Shown here: piece after piece, positions 34,303 through 43,315 of the stretch
How the letters are laid out: each line of letters opens with the position of its first letter
Numbering within the stretch: the first letter of the stretch is position 1
From: Peptococcaceae bacterium
GTDB taxonomy: Bacteria; Bacillota; Desulfotomaculia; Desulfotomaculales; Desulfocucumaceae
Assembly (NCBI GenBank): GCA_023512435.1
Contig: JAILZP010000010.1
Location: 1-64,000 of the forward strand
Direction: 5' to 3'
Length of the DNA: 64,000 nucleotides
Notes under the pieces: generated by a model
Told to the model about the DNA's origin: nothing
What the model saw: only the letters and a program-made list of their open reading frames with translations
The model's database searches: none
Translations under genes and position numbers: made by a program

Positions 34303-35259
34303 TTACCCCCAAATCCCCAGGCCCTTCAGGAGGGACCTTAATCCGGCAAACAGCAGCATAATGATGACCAGGTACCTTACCGCCTTGGGTTTTGCCCCGG
34401 CCAGCAGCCTGACACCGACCAGAGAACCCAGCATGATGCCCAAGACCGACGGAACAGCTATAATAGGCATTACCGCACCCTGGTTAATGTATATCCAGGC
34501 CGCCGAGGTATCCGTTATAGAGAGGAGAAACTTGCTGGAACCGACGGCTATCTTCAGCGGGGCGCCCATAAGCAGGTTCAGCACCGGAACATTGGCCCAG
34601 CCCGCGCCCAGGCCGAACATACCCGCCACAGTACCGATAAAGGTGAACATCAGGAAACCCTGCGGAGTCCTCCATACCGTCCAGTCAACGGTCTTGCCGG
34701 CCGACGCCTCGTAATAGGTACCCCCGATACCCAGCTTTTTGCTCAGCGCGTCCCTTCCTCCCACGGACGGGTATTCGCTGTTTTTAGAAAAGATAAATAG
34801 AAGGGCGATTAAAGTTATGGTGATACCCAGGGCCGTTTGAGTTATGTTAGTAGGCAGCGCCAGCCCCAGAAAAGCGCCGACTATACTGAAAGTTGAGGCA
34901 ATCAGGGCCACCGGCAGGGCCAGTCTCAAGTTGGCCAGGTTGGCTTTCAGCAAGCCGGGACCGGCCGCCAGCGCCCCCGCCAGCGCCACCACCAGGCCGG
35001 CCCCCCTGACGAAATCCAGGTGGAATGGAAAGAAACTTCCCACAATGGGAACAAAAAGCACACCGCCCCCCACTCCGGCCAAAACAGCTATGATCCCCAT
35101 CACAAAGGTAACCGCAAACAGCAGCAACGGCCATATCCACCAGGGCATCCCGGGGTTCCCGGACGCTGCCTGGACTGACGCCGATATATTCCCCGCCGCC
35201 GGGGATGCCGCGACGGAAGCTGCAAAAGAACTAGCCCCACCAATAATAAGATCCAACAT
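34303..35259 (-). CDS. TauE/SafE-family sulfite exporter-like permease
   Basis: 318 aa. Eight or nine membrane segments with the two halves marked by VLAGVGGGVLFVPIVGSFFPFHLDFVRGAG and GMFGLGAGWANVPVLNLLMGAPLKIAVGSS. Closer to the classical sulfite-exporter layout than the permease at 32029. AAGGGGGACAAAAC precedes the ATG. Sulfate or sulfite reducers often carry several copies. Encoded with a 3-TM partner. Confidence 0.87.
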   Translation of the reverse strand: MLDLIIGGASSFAASVAASPAAGNISASVQAASGNPGMPWWIWPLLLFAVTFVMGIIAVLAGVGGGVLFVPIVGSFFPFHLDFVRGAGLVVALAGALAAGPGLLKANLANLRLALPVALIASTFSIVGAFLGLALPTNITQTALGITITLIALLFIFSKNSEYPSVGGRDALSKKLGIGGTYYEASAGKTVDWTVWRTPQGFLMFTFIGTVAGMFGLGAGWANVPVLNLLMGAPLKIAVGSSKFLLSITDTSAAWIYINQGAVMPIIAVPSVLGIMLGSLVGVRLLAGAKPKAVRYLVIIMLLFAGLRSLLKGLGIWG

Positions 35260-35860
35260 GTTTTGTCCCCCTTAAGGTTGCTGGGAATTTTAAAATTCTT
35301 CCCGTTCTCAGGTTTTTTATCTGTCCTTAACTCTCAAGATCAAACAAAGCCCGATGAAGCAGACAGCAATTAACTGCCTGTTAACAGACACCCCCTCTCC
35401 TATCTACAATCAACGGCCGACGGGCCGAAAACATAACAATGCTTGCGAATAAAGGTTTCTCTGTACTTATAGCAAAAGTGCAAAATTCTACTTTCTGCTC
35501 GTAAAGCTGTATGATATAATACATTCAGTCACCGATTCAACCATATTATTGACTGGACTTTCTATAAACTCGTTCATTATTGATCAATTCACTGAGTTCG
35601 AGGAGCCGGTTTTCTCAGGGGTATTCTTTCCCGCCACTGCGGCCAATCATAATCGTCACCATAAACATGCACTATTTATGCCAGAGCACGGATGCTCTAA
35701 ATCATGCGCTGTCCACTACACCGCTTCATCCTGAACGCGCCGAACTGTCTGTTTTCATACATTCACCTTTTTGCAGCCCGCATCCAAAGTGTTGTAATAT
35801 TAGTTTCAAATAAATAAAGGATTGTATGATATCAGACAATCCTTTCGGAGGATCCTTCCA
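35260..35860. other. Long intergenic region between divergent operons
   Basis: About 600 nt. TATAAT at 35515-35520 is a candidate -10 for the kinase operon, with a poor -35 (TTTCTG). AGAGCA/TGCTCT at 35683-35698 makes a short hairpin. A 10-bp stem-loop lies at the 3' end (35816-35845). No gene recognised. Confidence 0.4.
35816..35845 (+). promoter_or_regulatory. Stem-loop just before kinase RBS
   Basis: AAAGGATTGT and ACAATCCTTT form a perfect 10-bp stem around ATGATATCAG. The kinase ribosome binding site CGGAGGAT starts immediately afterwards, so folding could affect translation; it may also act as an attenuator. Confidence 0.55.
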
Positions 35861-37438
35861 ATGGGAATTATCAAAAATTTTTACGACAGTTTCATGCATA
35901 AGAGCCTGCGCTTTCAATTCCTGGTTATAATCGCTTCCCTGCTCGTTATTCCGGTGCTGGTGATGCTTTACGATCTTTTTTTCGCCTCGAAGAGTGACGA
36001 GGTCATGATCCTGGACCATGAACAGAGGTTGAGTTCTTTAATTCAAACCAAAATAGTTCCGGGGATAGAAGAGTATCTTAATAAAAAACTGAATGGGGCC
36101 AATTTCAGCGATCTTCCCCCCGATGTGAGGGCCAGCTACCTCCAGAAGGGTTTCAACGAAGTGGCGGAACCCCTTGTGTCAAGCTCACCCGGGGTAAGAT
36201 TCGGGCTGTACCTGCCGGACAGCAGGCAGATATACGTGCAGGGCTTTCTTCACCAGTACAGGCAGCTATCCCCAGACGAAGTCCTGGAAAGGGAAAGAAG
36301 AATTTTAACCGAGGCAGACTCCGGGCTGGTGGCCGTGATTGCCAGCCAGAGGCCCCTGTCCAAGCTGACCAGCAGCCTGAAGGACGAAACCTATGAGTAC
36401 CTGGCCCCTGTATTCGTGGATAACCAGCTGGTGGCGGTGGCCTGGGCCGATGAAAGGCTGCACCCCATTTTTGCCCAGAGCCGCAGCTTCCGGGCGGCCA
36501 CCAGGTATATAGCCCTGCTGGTCTTAATCTTTGGGGCGCTGGGAGCCCTGCTGGTCATTCACAACCTGGCCGGCAGTGTCTCCGACATAAAGAGGGGACT
36601 CAGGGAAATGGAAAAGGACCTGACCAAGCTACTTCCGGAAATGCCGGGAGAGGCGGGCCAGATGGCCCAGGCCATCAATAAAATGGCCATATCCCTGGCT
36701 GAAAAGGAAAGGCTGGAGTATGAAATGCAGAGGTCCGAGAGGCTGGCCTCCCTGGGAAGGCTGGTAACCGGGGTGGCCCATGAACTGCGGAACCCCATCG
36801 GGGTGGTTAAAGCCACCGTCCAGGTCATGGAGAACGAATACCAAGAAATCCCGGGTTTCAAGCAGTTTGCCTCGGTGATAAAGGAACAGGTGGACAGGCA
36901 AAACAGGGTGATCCAGGAGCTCCTGGATTTCGGCAGGCCCAGCAAGCAGGCTGTCCAACCCGTGAACCTCAATTCCCTGATGGAAAAGGTGCTTACCTTC
37001 ACCTCCCCCATGATCCGGGAGCATAAAATAAACCTGGAGGTAACTTTAACGCCAAATCTGCCCATGATTATGATCGACCCCTCAAGAATTAAACAGGTAT
37101 TTGTAAACCTGATCCTGAACGCCGTCCAGGCCACCCCGGAAGGGGGAACACTGGGCATAAGCACTTATCTTGAGAATGAATACATTGTTGCCGAGTTCCG
37201 GGATAACGGCCAGGGCATAGAACCGGGCGAGCTGTCAAGGATTTTCGACCCCTTCTACACCACCAAGGAATCAGGAACCGGCCTGGGTCTTTCCATTTGC
37301 CACCAGATTGTAAAAAGCCACAGCGGCACCATACATGTCAGCAGCACTCCGGGTGAGGGAACAGTGTTCATGGTGAAGCTGCCCTTAAAGACAGAACAGG
37401 GAGGAACGGATAATGATACCCAAGATACTGGTCATTGA
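35861..37438 (+). CDS. Membrane sensor histidine kinase (NtrB-like)
   Basis: 525 aa from ATG 35861 (CGGAGGAT upstream). TM1 at about 15-40, an extracytoplasmic sensor (about 40-205), TM2 (about 210-240), HAMP, then HisKA with VAHELRNPIGVVKATVQ (phospho-His) and HATPase_c with NLILNAVQATPEGG, DNGQGIEPGEL and TGLGLSICHQIV. Phosphorylates the NtrC-type regulator whose start codon it overlaps. The signal is unknown. Confidence 0.9.
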   Translation: MGIIKNFYDSFMHKSLRFQFLVIIASLLVIPVLVMLYDLFFASKSDEVMILDHEQRLSSLIQTKIVPGIEEYLNKKLNGANFSDLPPDVRASYLQKGFNEVAEPLVSSSPGVRFGLYLPDSRQIYVQGFLHQYRQLSPDEVLERERRILTEADSGLVAVIASQRPLSKLTSSLKDETYEYLAPVFVDNQLVAVAWADERLHPIFAQSRSFRAATRYIALLVLIFGALGALLVIHNLAGSVSDIKRGLREMEKDLTKLLPEMPGEAGQMAQAINKMAISLAEKERLEYEMQRSERLASLGRLVTGVAHELRNPIGVVKATVQVMENEYQEIPGFKQFASVIKEQVDRQNRVIQELLDFGRPSKQAVQPVNLNSLMEKVLTFTSPMIREHKINLEVTLTPNLPMIMIDPSRIKQVFVNLILNAVQATPEGGTLGISTYLENEYIVAEFRDNGQGIEPGELSRIFDPFYTTKESGTGLGLSICHQIVKSHSGTIHVSSTPGEGTVFMVKLPLKTEQGGTDNDTQDTGH

Positions 37439-38765
37439 TGACGAGGAACACATGTGCTGGGCACTGGAGCGGGCCATGAGGCAGGAGGGTTACCAGGTCC
37501 TGACCACCACCCGGGGAAGGGAAGGACTCGAACTGATTAAGGAAGAGGGGCCGTCCCTGGTCATCCTAGACTTGAAGATGCCGGAGATGGACGGCATGGA
37601 GGTATTGAAAAAGGCCAGGGAATTAAACCCCAAGCTGCCGGTTATCATACTGACCGCCCACGGGACCATAGAAACCGCCATCGAGGCCATGAAAACAGGG
37701 GCCTCGGATTACCTTACCAAACCCTTCGATCTTGACGAGCTGAAGCTGGTAATCAAACAGAACCTGGTGATGAGCCAGCTGATGAACGAGGTTAATTTTC
37801 TTCGTTCCGAACTGACTAAAAAATACCGGAAAATGGTTGGCGAGAGCCCCGCCATCAAGGAAGTGACCCGCCTTATAGAAAAGGTGGCCAACAGCAACGC
37901 CACGGTGCTGATCACCGGCGAAAGCGGAACCGGCAAGGAAGTGGCGGCGGTGGCCATACACCAGAACAGTCCCAGGCGTGATTATCCCTTCGTACCGGTA
38001 AACTGTGCCGCCCTGCCGGAGAATCTCCTGGAAAGCGAGCTGTTCGGACATGAAAAAGGGGCCTTCACCGGAGCGGTGGCCAGAAAACTGGGGCGTTTTG
38101 AGCTGGCCGACAAAGGCACAATTTTTCTGGATGAAATAGCTGAAATGCCTCTAAACATGCAAGTTAAGCTCCTGAGGGTGATCCAGGAAAAATCCTTCGA
38201 GAGGGTGGGGGGAAATGAAACCCTCCACGTTGACGTGAGGATAATTGCGGCCACCAACCGGGACCTGACCAGCGCCATGGAAAAAGGGCAATTCAGGGAG
38301 GACCTTTACTACCGCCTGAACGTAGTCCAGATTCACCTCCCGCCCCTCAGGGAAAGGAAGGAAGACATCCCCCTGCTGGCCAACTTCTTTCTGGAAAAGC
38401 TCAGGCCCACCTATCTGGTGAACAAAATTTCCGACGATGCCATGAAGCTGCTATGTAAATACAACTGGCCCGGCAATATCAGGGAACTTCAGAATGTGCT
38501 GGAAAGAGCAGCCATTATCTCCCACGGCAATGAAATAACAGCCAACGACCTGCCCAGGGAGTTTCAGGCCGCTTCTGTCAAGTCCGGGGGAGAAACCGTG
38601 GTTAATATTCCCGACACCGGCATCTCCCTTGAAGAACTGGAAAAGGAGCTGATCCTGAAAGCCCTTGAAAAAAGCAAGGGAAACCAGACCAGGGCCGCGC
38701 AGCTGCTGGGTATTACCAGGTCGGCGCTCCTTTACCGCATTCAGAAGCACGGTCTCAATGCCTAG
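37413..38765 (+). CDS. NtrC-family sigma-54 response regulator
   Basis: 450 aa. Receiver domain 1-120 with Asp53; AAA+ sigma-54 activator domain with GESGTGKE, GAFTGA and EIAEMPLNMQVKLLRVIQEK; C-terminal Fis-type helix-turn-helix with NQTRAAQLLGITRSALLYRIQKH. Complete sigma-54 contact loop. GGGAGGAACGGATA precedes the ATG. A strong terminator follows; no -24/-12 site was seen in this neighbourhood. Confidence 0.94.
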   Translation: MIPKILVIDDEEHMCWALERAMRQEGYQVLTTTRGREGLELIKEEGPSLVILDLKMPEMDGMEVLKKARELNPKLPVIILTAHGTIETAIEAMKTGASDYLTKPFDLDELKLVIKQNLVMSQLMNEVNFLRSELTKKYRKMVGESPAIKEVTRLIEKVANSNATVLITGESGTGKEVAAVAIHQNSPRRDYPFVPVNCAALPENLLESELFGHEKGAFTGAVARKLGRFELADKGTIFLDEIAEMPLNMQVKLLRVIQEKSFERVGGNETLHVDVRIIAATNRDLTSAMEKGQFREDLYYRLNVVQIHLPPLRERKEDIPLLANFFLEKLRPTYLVNKISDDAMKLLCKYNWPGNIRELQNVLERAAIISHGNEITANDLPREFQAASVKSGGETVVNIPDTGISLEELEKELILKALEKSKGNQTRAAQLLGITRSALLYRIQKHGLNA

Positions 38766-38789
38766 GAAAAGACCTCCCGCGGTCTTTTC
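38766..38789 (+). terminator. Terminator of two-component operon
   Basis: GAAAAGACC and GGTCTTTTC form a 9-bp stem with a TCCCGC loop, followed by GTTTGTATATTTTG. Confidence 0.75.
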
Positions 38790-38975
38790 GTTTGTATATT
38801 TTGTATATAAAGACCCGGCGGCCCAACAGCAAATTTAATTTAAAAAAACCTAAAAATTGATAGCAAAAAGAAGGATTTATTACATTTGCATCAGAATATT
38901 TTTGTAACCAGTGGCAATACCATTAATAAAGCTTTTAAACCTTTCGGCCAACATCATTAATCGCGGTGGTGGAAA

Positions 38976-39608
38976 ATGATTTCGGAAAAGAAGAATGCGG
39001 AAAAACACGTTGAAATAAACACTCCTTACGGTCCGGTTTACATAGAAGGACCGGCAAGCAAAGAGTACCTGGAAACGCTGAAGATGAATGACAAGCTGAC
39101 TAACTTTCGCATGCCCGACAGGCAGCATGAAGCCCTTTGCATAATAGCAGGTTCTCCTGAAGGAATTGTCTATATTGCTAAAAATGAAAACGAAATTGTG
39201 GGCTATGTGGTTTTCCATTACCCCAGCCAATTTTCCCGCTGGAGCAAGCACCCCCGCACCCTGGAACTCGGGGCTATTGAGGTGAGCGGGAAATTTAAAA
39301 GGATGGGGCTGGGGGGACAGTTGCTGAAGGCCGCATTCAGCAACCCGGTTATGGAAGAGTACATTATAATAACCACCGAGTTTTTCTGGCACTGGGACCT
39401 TAAAGACAGCGGCCTGGATGTTTGGAATTACCAGAGAATGCTGACCAAGCTTTTCGGCATGGTGCACTTCAAAAAAAGACGCACCGACGACCCTGAAATT
39501 CTTGAACACCCGGCCAACATGCTTATGGTCCGGGTCGGGTCCAAGGTGCCCGAGGCATACGTGAAAAGTTTCGAAGACATGCTGTACCAGCAGTCCATCG
39601 TTGAGTAA
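38976..39608 (+). CDS. acuA: Acetoin-utilisation acetyltransferase AcuA
   Basis: 210 aa GNAT protein. The order PDRQHEALCIIAG, IVGYVVFHYP, RTLELGAIEVSGKFKRMGLGGQLLKAAF, YIIITTEFFWHWDLKDSGLDVWNYQRML and TDDPEILEHPANMLMVR closely follows Bacillus AcuA as I remember it. AcuA acetylates and switches off acetyl-CoA synthetase. Its own promoter region lies after the two-component terminator. No acuB/acuC follows. Confidence 0.88.
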   Translation: MISEKKNAEKHVEINTPYGPVYIEGPASKEYLETLKMNDKLTNFRMPDRQHEALCIIAGSPEGIVYIAKNENEIVGYVVFHYPSQFSRWSKHPRTLELGAIEVSGKFKRMGLGGQLLKAAFSNPVMEEYIIITTEFFWHWDLKDSGLDVWNYQRMLTKLFGMVHFKKRRTDDPEILEHPANMLMVRVGSKVPEAYVKSFEDMLYQQSIVE

Positions 39609-39620
39609 ATAAATATAGAT

Positions 39621-39654
39621 CAAAGGGGGCTCCCTTAGCGGGAGTCCCCTTTGC
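39621..39654 (+). terminator. Terminator of acuA
   Basis: AAAGGGGGCTCCC and GGGAGTCCCCTTT form an almost perfect long stem around TTAGC. Lies between acuA and the convergent vanW-type gene. Confidence 0.75.
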
Positions 39655-39657
39655 GCT

Positions 39658-41001
39658 TCAACTTGTTCCCGGAGGAGGACCCGCCTCAACAACCCTTGGT
39701 TCCGGGGGGTAATAGTCATCCGAGATTAATTCCCTCCTATCCCCTCCTCCCGCCATCAGGGTCACCCGATACACCATCACGTCAAACCCGGGAGACCCGT
39801 CGTTTATGACATTCGACCGGCCGGGCCGCAACGAAGGATTGATCACGGTCACAATTTCCGGAGGAATGGTTTTTACCTCGAACTCGATTTTATGGTCCGT
39901 GTTTTCTTCTTTCTTGCCGATAACGGCTACTCTGACAATCTCTTCCTCCGGGTCGGCGGATGCCGAGATGTAAACCGGCCGATCCAGGTTGTTCCTGAAC
40001 CTTAAATCCAACAATCCATCGGCCACGGTGGCATCCAGGCCTGGTGAAACGTACTTGACCGGTCTGGAGTGGGCGTGGCGCTCAACTATTTCCAGGCCGG
40101 AAAGCAGAACCGCCCAGTAAAGGGTTGTGGAAACCTGGCAAACACCTCCCCCGTAATCATTGACCAACCGGTCGTCAATAATAATGGGGGCCTTTTCGTA
40201 CCCACCCCGTTCATCGATGGGGGAAACCCGCCGGTTGAATGAGAATACCTCTCCGGGATCAACCAGAATTCCGTCAATCCGGTCCGCAGACCTGGCCATG
40301 TTTCTAATCCGGGACGGGGTCCGGTCTTCGAAGGGAGTCACGCATTCGGCAAGCACGTCTGTCAAGCCGGATAAGTCCCCATCCCCGACCTGAGGCGGGA
40401 CCGGTCTTGAGGCAATAACCACCCTCGGAGGCACCCCGGCCTGCAAGTCCTCAATCCGGTTCATGGTCTCGGCCAGGTCCATTTCCAGGCCTTCCTCGGA
40501 GGGAATAAGCTTTACCTTTTTGTTTTCCGCCACAAGCCGGGCACTCCGGGGAACCCTGGTATATTCCCGGCTTATCTTTTCCAATTCTTTTTCCAACGCT
40601 TCCCGGTCGAATTTAAAAAGTAAAGAAATACTGGCAGCTCTCGTCCTGTTCCCCAAAAATTCCGAAATCCGGCGCAAAAGAGACCCTGACCGGCCGACTG
40701 CATAGGCCTTTTTAACGGCTTCTCCGTAGTCATAAACGGCCCCTATATCTCTCATCGGAATTTTCCACTGCCGTCCCCCACCCTCAAGGATAAGGCTTTC
40801 ATTCTCCAAGCCGCCGAATTTTTCCCTGAGGGCAATCTCCGCCTTTTCGGGAGACATCCCTCCCAGCGTGACGCCGGCTATGGTTATTCCGGGCAGTATC
40901 TTACCCGCAGAACTGCCTTCGAGACAGGACCAGCCAAAAAGGACAGCCAGGACCGTGTTGATTGCAATAACAGCAGCCAGGACGGTTAATCTTTTATACA
41001 A
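39658..41001 (-). CDS. VanW-family cell-wall protein
   Basis: 447 aa. One N-terminal membrane anchor (residues 5-26), a peptidoglycan-binding-4-like domain (about 35-200) with ITIAGVTLGGMSPEKAEIAL, a VanW domain with VFSFNRRVSPIDERGGY and VNDYGGGVCQVSTTLYWAVLLSGL, and a C-terminal G5-like strand region. Probably acts at the outer face of the membrane on peptidoglycan. TTG 41001 has no clear ribosome binding site, so the start may be slightly different. Third gene of an envelope cluster. Confidence 0.87.
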   Translation of the reverse strand: MYKRLTVLAAVIAINTVLAVLFGWSCLEGSSAGKILPGITIAGVTLGGMSPEKAEIALREKFGGLENESLILEGGGRQWKIPMRDIGAVYDYGEAVKKAYAVGRSGSLLRRISEFLGNRTRAASISLLFKFDREALEKELEKISREYTRVPRSARLVAENKKVKLIPSEEGLEMDLAETMNRIEDLQAGVPPRVVIASRPVPPQVGDGDLSGLTDVLAECVTPFEDRTPSRIRNMARSADRIDGILVDPGEVFSFNRRVSPIDERGGYEKAPIIIDDRLVNDYGGGVCQVSTTLYWAVLLSGLEIVERHAHSRPVKYVSPGLDATVADGLLDLRFRNNLDRPVYISASADPEEEIVRVAVIGKKEENTDHKIEFEVKTIPPEIVTVINPSLRPGRSNVINDGSPGFDVMVYRVTLMAGGGDRRELISDDYYPPEPRVVEAGPPPGTS

Positions 41002-41031
41002 AATTTATCACTGCTTTGAACAACTTACTGT

Positions 41032-41784
41032 TTATTCGGACACATTCATGGTCAACTCAATGTACTTGTCCATGGCCAGGGCCTTTTCTATGATTTCATC
41101 AGTGATTACAGCACCTTCTTCCACTATGACCTGGCCGCCGGTGCCGACAATTTTCTTGGTTGCCTTTTTGCCGGTCAGATACTGGCGCTGCCTGGCCTCG
41201 AAAACCTCCGCCGGATCGCTGGCGTCCTCTGTCTTGCCGGCGGCAGAACCCGTCCGGGAGGCCTCTTTCTTATCCGCGGCAGGCTTCGTTTCGGACAATT
41301 CTTTAACCGTATAATTTTCATAACCGTCTTCGATAATAAGGAACTTGGAACCGTAGGTCAGCACCTTTTCCCCTGGTATCGTGAATTCACCGCCGCCCTC
41401 GGCCGACACCTGGCAGCCCCTGATTTTGCCGGACTGTTCGTCCACCACGTATTCCGACACCGTGCCGACATATTTCCCGGACCTGGTCATGACCCCGGCC
41501 TTTATGACCTGGACATCCCTTTCCAGGATGGACACCAAATCAGGTTTGGCGCTTACCCGGAATACGTCGCTGCCGTTTAAAACGGTGGCGGCGAACTCAC
41601 CTATCCCCAGCACCGCGCTGTACGGAAGGGCCCTCATCTCCCCATACCACTTATCCCTCTCAAGCAGCAGGCATTCCACGCCCCCCTGGTCGGGATTAAC
41701 CACGATCCCTTCCACCGTGCCCAGCTGATTTCCCGTTGACACCTCGATTACCGGCAGACCCAGTATTTCTTGGGTTTTTCTCAT
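41032..41784 (-). CDS. PRC-barrel protein, two domains
   Basis: 250 aa. Two PRC-barrel domains: residues 1-75 with GLPVIEVSTGNQLGTVEGIVVNP and about 85-165 with VMTRSGKYVGTVSEYVVDEQ. A charged, Ala/Lys/Asp-rich linker follows, then a C-terminal helix EVFEARQRQYLTGKKATKK and a conserved end. Such proteins bind membrane or ribosomal partners. ATGA overlap with the preceding membrane/TPR gene. Confidence 0.85.
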   Translation of the reverse strand: MRKTQEILGLPVIEVSTGNQLGTVEGIVVNPDQGGVECLLLERDKWYGEMRALPYSAVLGIGEFAATVLNGSDVFRVSAKPDLVSILERDVQVIKAGVMTRSGKYVGTVSEYVVDEQSGKIRGCQVSAEGGGEFTIPGEKVLTYGSKFLIIEDGYENYTVKELSETKPAADKKEASRTGSAAGKTEDASDPAEVFEARQRQYLTGKKATKKIVGTGGQVIVEEGAVITDEIIEKALAMDKYIELTMNVSE

Positions 41785-42941
41785 TGGACCTCTCTCCTTA
41801 ACTGGATTATTATTGTTTTTATTCTCCCCATATCTGTCTCATCAAGCATGGACCCCCAGACGTCCCGCACCATTTCCATTACCGCCAGGGCCTGCCCCCT
41901 GCGCCCTTCCGCCATGTATATGGAGCTTATCTCGATGCAGATCATGGCGGCCAGCTTGGGCGCCGGATTTAGCTGGAGGGCCTTGAAGAAACTTTCCGCC
42001 GCTCCGGACCTGTCGCCCGCCCCCAGGGCGTCAAAGGCCCGGGTTACAAGCATCCTTATATCCTGTCCGGCGCCGGTGTCCGCCTCACCGGTTCCCTCCC
42101 CGGATACAGCTTCCGGCTGCTGTTTTTCCTCGGCAAGGTGAGGTGAAACCAAATCCGTGGAAGAGACTTCCCAAGCAACCTCCGGTCCACCCGCCGGGGC
42201 TGCTTCCTCAAATGCGTGGACGGGTTGTTCAAACTCAGATTCGTCGAACTCAGGTTCTTCCGGCTCGAATCCTTCTGGTTCAGGTCCTTCCGGCTCAAGT
42301 CCTTCAGGCTCAGGCTCTTTCGGCTCCGGTTCTTCCAACCAGGGTTCTTCGGGGGCTGGTCCGGGCGCCGTGACAAACGCTTCAATCCGGAAAACCTCTT
42401 CGGCCGCTTCCTCCATGACTTCCGCCGCAGCTTCTTCCGCCGTTTTTTCCGAAGTCTCTCCTGCCGTATCTTTTTCGGTTTCCTCCAGCACTTCTTTTAC
42501 AGCTTCTTCTGCCGTTTTCTCCGCCGGCGGTCCCGCCTTCTCTTCCACGGCAGGTATATCCACGTTTAAGCCTGTCCTCCCCAAACCGGGGAATGCCACC
42601 CCGCACACTTCCACCTCGGGGGCACCTTCCGCGGCTGCCAGGACATCTCCCGGGGATGCGGCCGGAGCCTGATTCATGATCACTTCACCGGGTGCAAAGT
42701 ACTTGTTTTCCACTCTGCAAAGCGTTGCTGCACCTGCCAGGATCAACACCGTGTAAAGGTATATAATCTGCGGGTACGGTACTCTGGCCACCAGGAAGGG
42801 ATACAGAACGCACAAAAAAATGGAGATCCCCACCGCCATGAAGAGGACCGGAGCCCTGATGGCGATCACATGGCGGAGTATATACAGGCACCCAAGTATG
42901 GCTAAATTGGCCAGAATAACCAGTAAAATAAATTCCAGCAT
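41781..42941 (-). CDS. Membrane protein with acidic repeat and TPR-like C-terminus
   Basis: 386 aa from ATG 42941 (AAGGTGA upstream). Three hydrophobic segments in the first 80 residues, then about 190 residues rich in Glu, Pro and Ala, with tandem EPEGLEPEGPEPEG-like pentads, and a C-terminal helical-repeat region (about 290-386) with FDALGAGDRSGAAESFFKALQLNPAP resembling TPR. Likely an envelope scaffold. First gene of the unit with the PRC-barrel and VanW proteins. Confidence 0.72.
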   Translation of the reverse strand: MLEFILLVILANLAILGCLYILRHVIAIRAPVLFMAVGISIFLCVLYPFLVARVPYPQIIYLYTVLILAGAATLCRVENKYFAPGEVIMNQAPAASPGDVLAAAEGAPEVEVCGVAFPGLGRTGLNVDIPAVEEKAGPPAEKTAEEAVKEVLEETEKDTAGETSEKTAEEAAAEVMEEAAEEVFRIEAFVTAPGPAPEEPWLEEPEPKEPEPEGLEPEGPEPEGFEPEEPEFDESEFEQPVHAFEEAAPAGGPEVAWEVSSTDLVSPHLAEEKQQPEAVSGEGTGEADTGAGQDIRMLVTRAFDALGAGDRSGAAESFFKALQLNPAPKLAAMICIEISSIYMAEGRRGQALAVMEMVRDVWGSMLDETDMGRIKTIIIQLRREVQ

Positions 42942-43315
42942 TTGGTCACCTTTGTTTTCGATAATATCCGCCACTTACCAGGATTTATCCCTGTTTATCG
43001 ACACAATAATGGATTATATTGTATATTCGCTGCATTTTTTCCTGCTCCTGCTTGAAGGAACCAGAAAAAACCACGTATTACGAACTGCGGTCCCGAAACT
43101 GCTTTGCTCCAAGAAAGGGCAAATATTCCCGGCGGGGTCTGCCCTGACTGTATTGCTTTTGTGTTCAAAAATTTATAATATTATTTATTATAAGTATTGT
43201 TTAAAAAACCATATGAAATTGCAAAAGTGCCAAAGAGAGGAGTTGGTAGATTCCGGGAAGGACGGCCGTTTTCATCCATTCAGACAGTCAAATAATTAAG
43301 GGAGGAATATGGGTT
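42942..43315. other. AT-rich intergenic region between divergent genes
   Basis: 374 nt. The right half includes long A/T tracts (43167-43205) suited to promoters. GGGAGGAATATGGGTT lies before the acyl-CoA synthetase. No RNA gene or extra reading frame with a ribosome binding site was seen. Confidence 0.4.

Noticed and set aside
35683-35730. tRNA-like stretch on the minus strand (GGTGTAGTGGACAGC resembles a D-arm)
   Set aside because: No acceptor stem, anticodon stem or T-arm can be paired; the hairpin 35683-35698 does not fit a cloverleaf.
35260-35860. Sigma-54 (-24/-12) promoter near the NtrC-type system
   Set aside because: No TGGCAC-N5-TTGC-like pair was found here or at 38790-38975.
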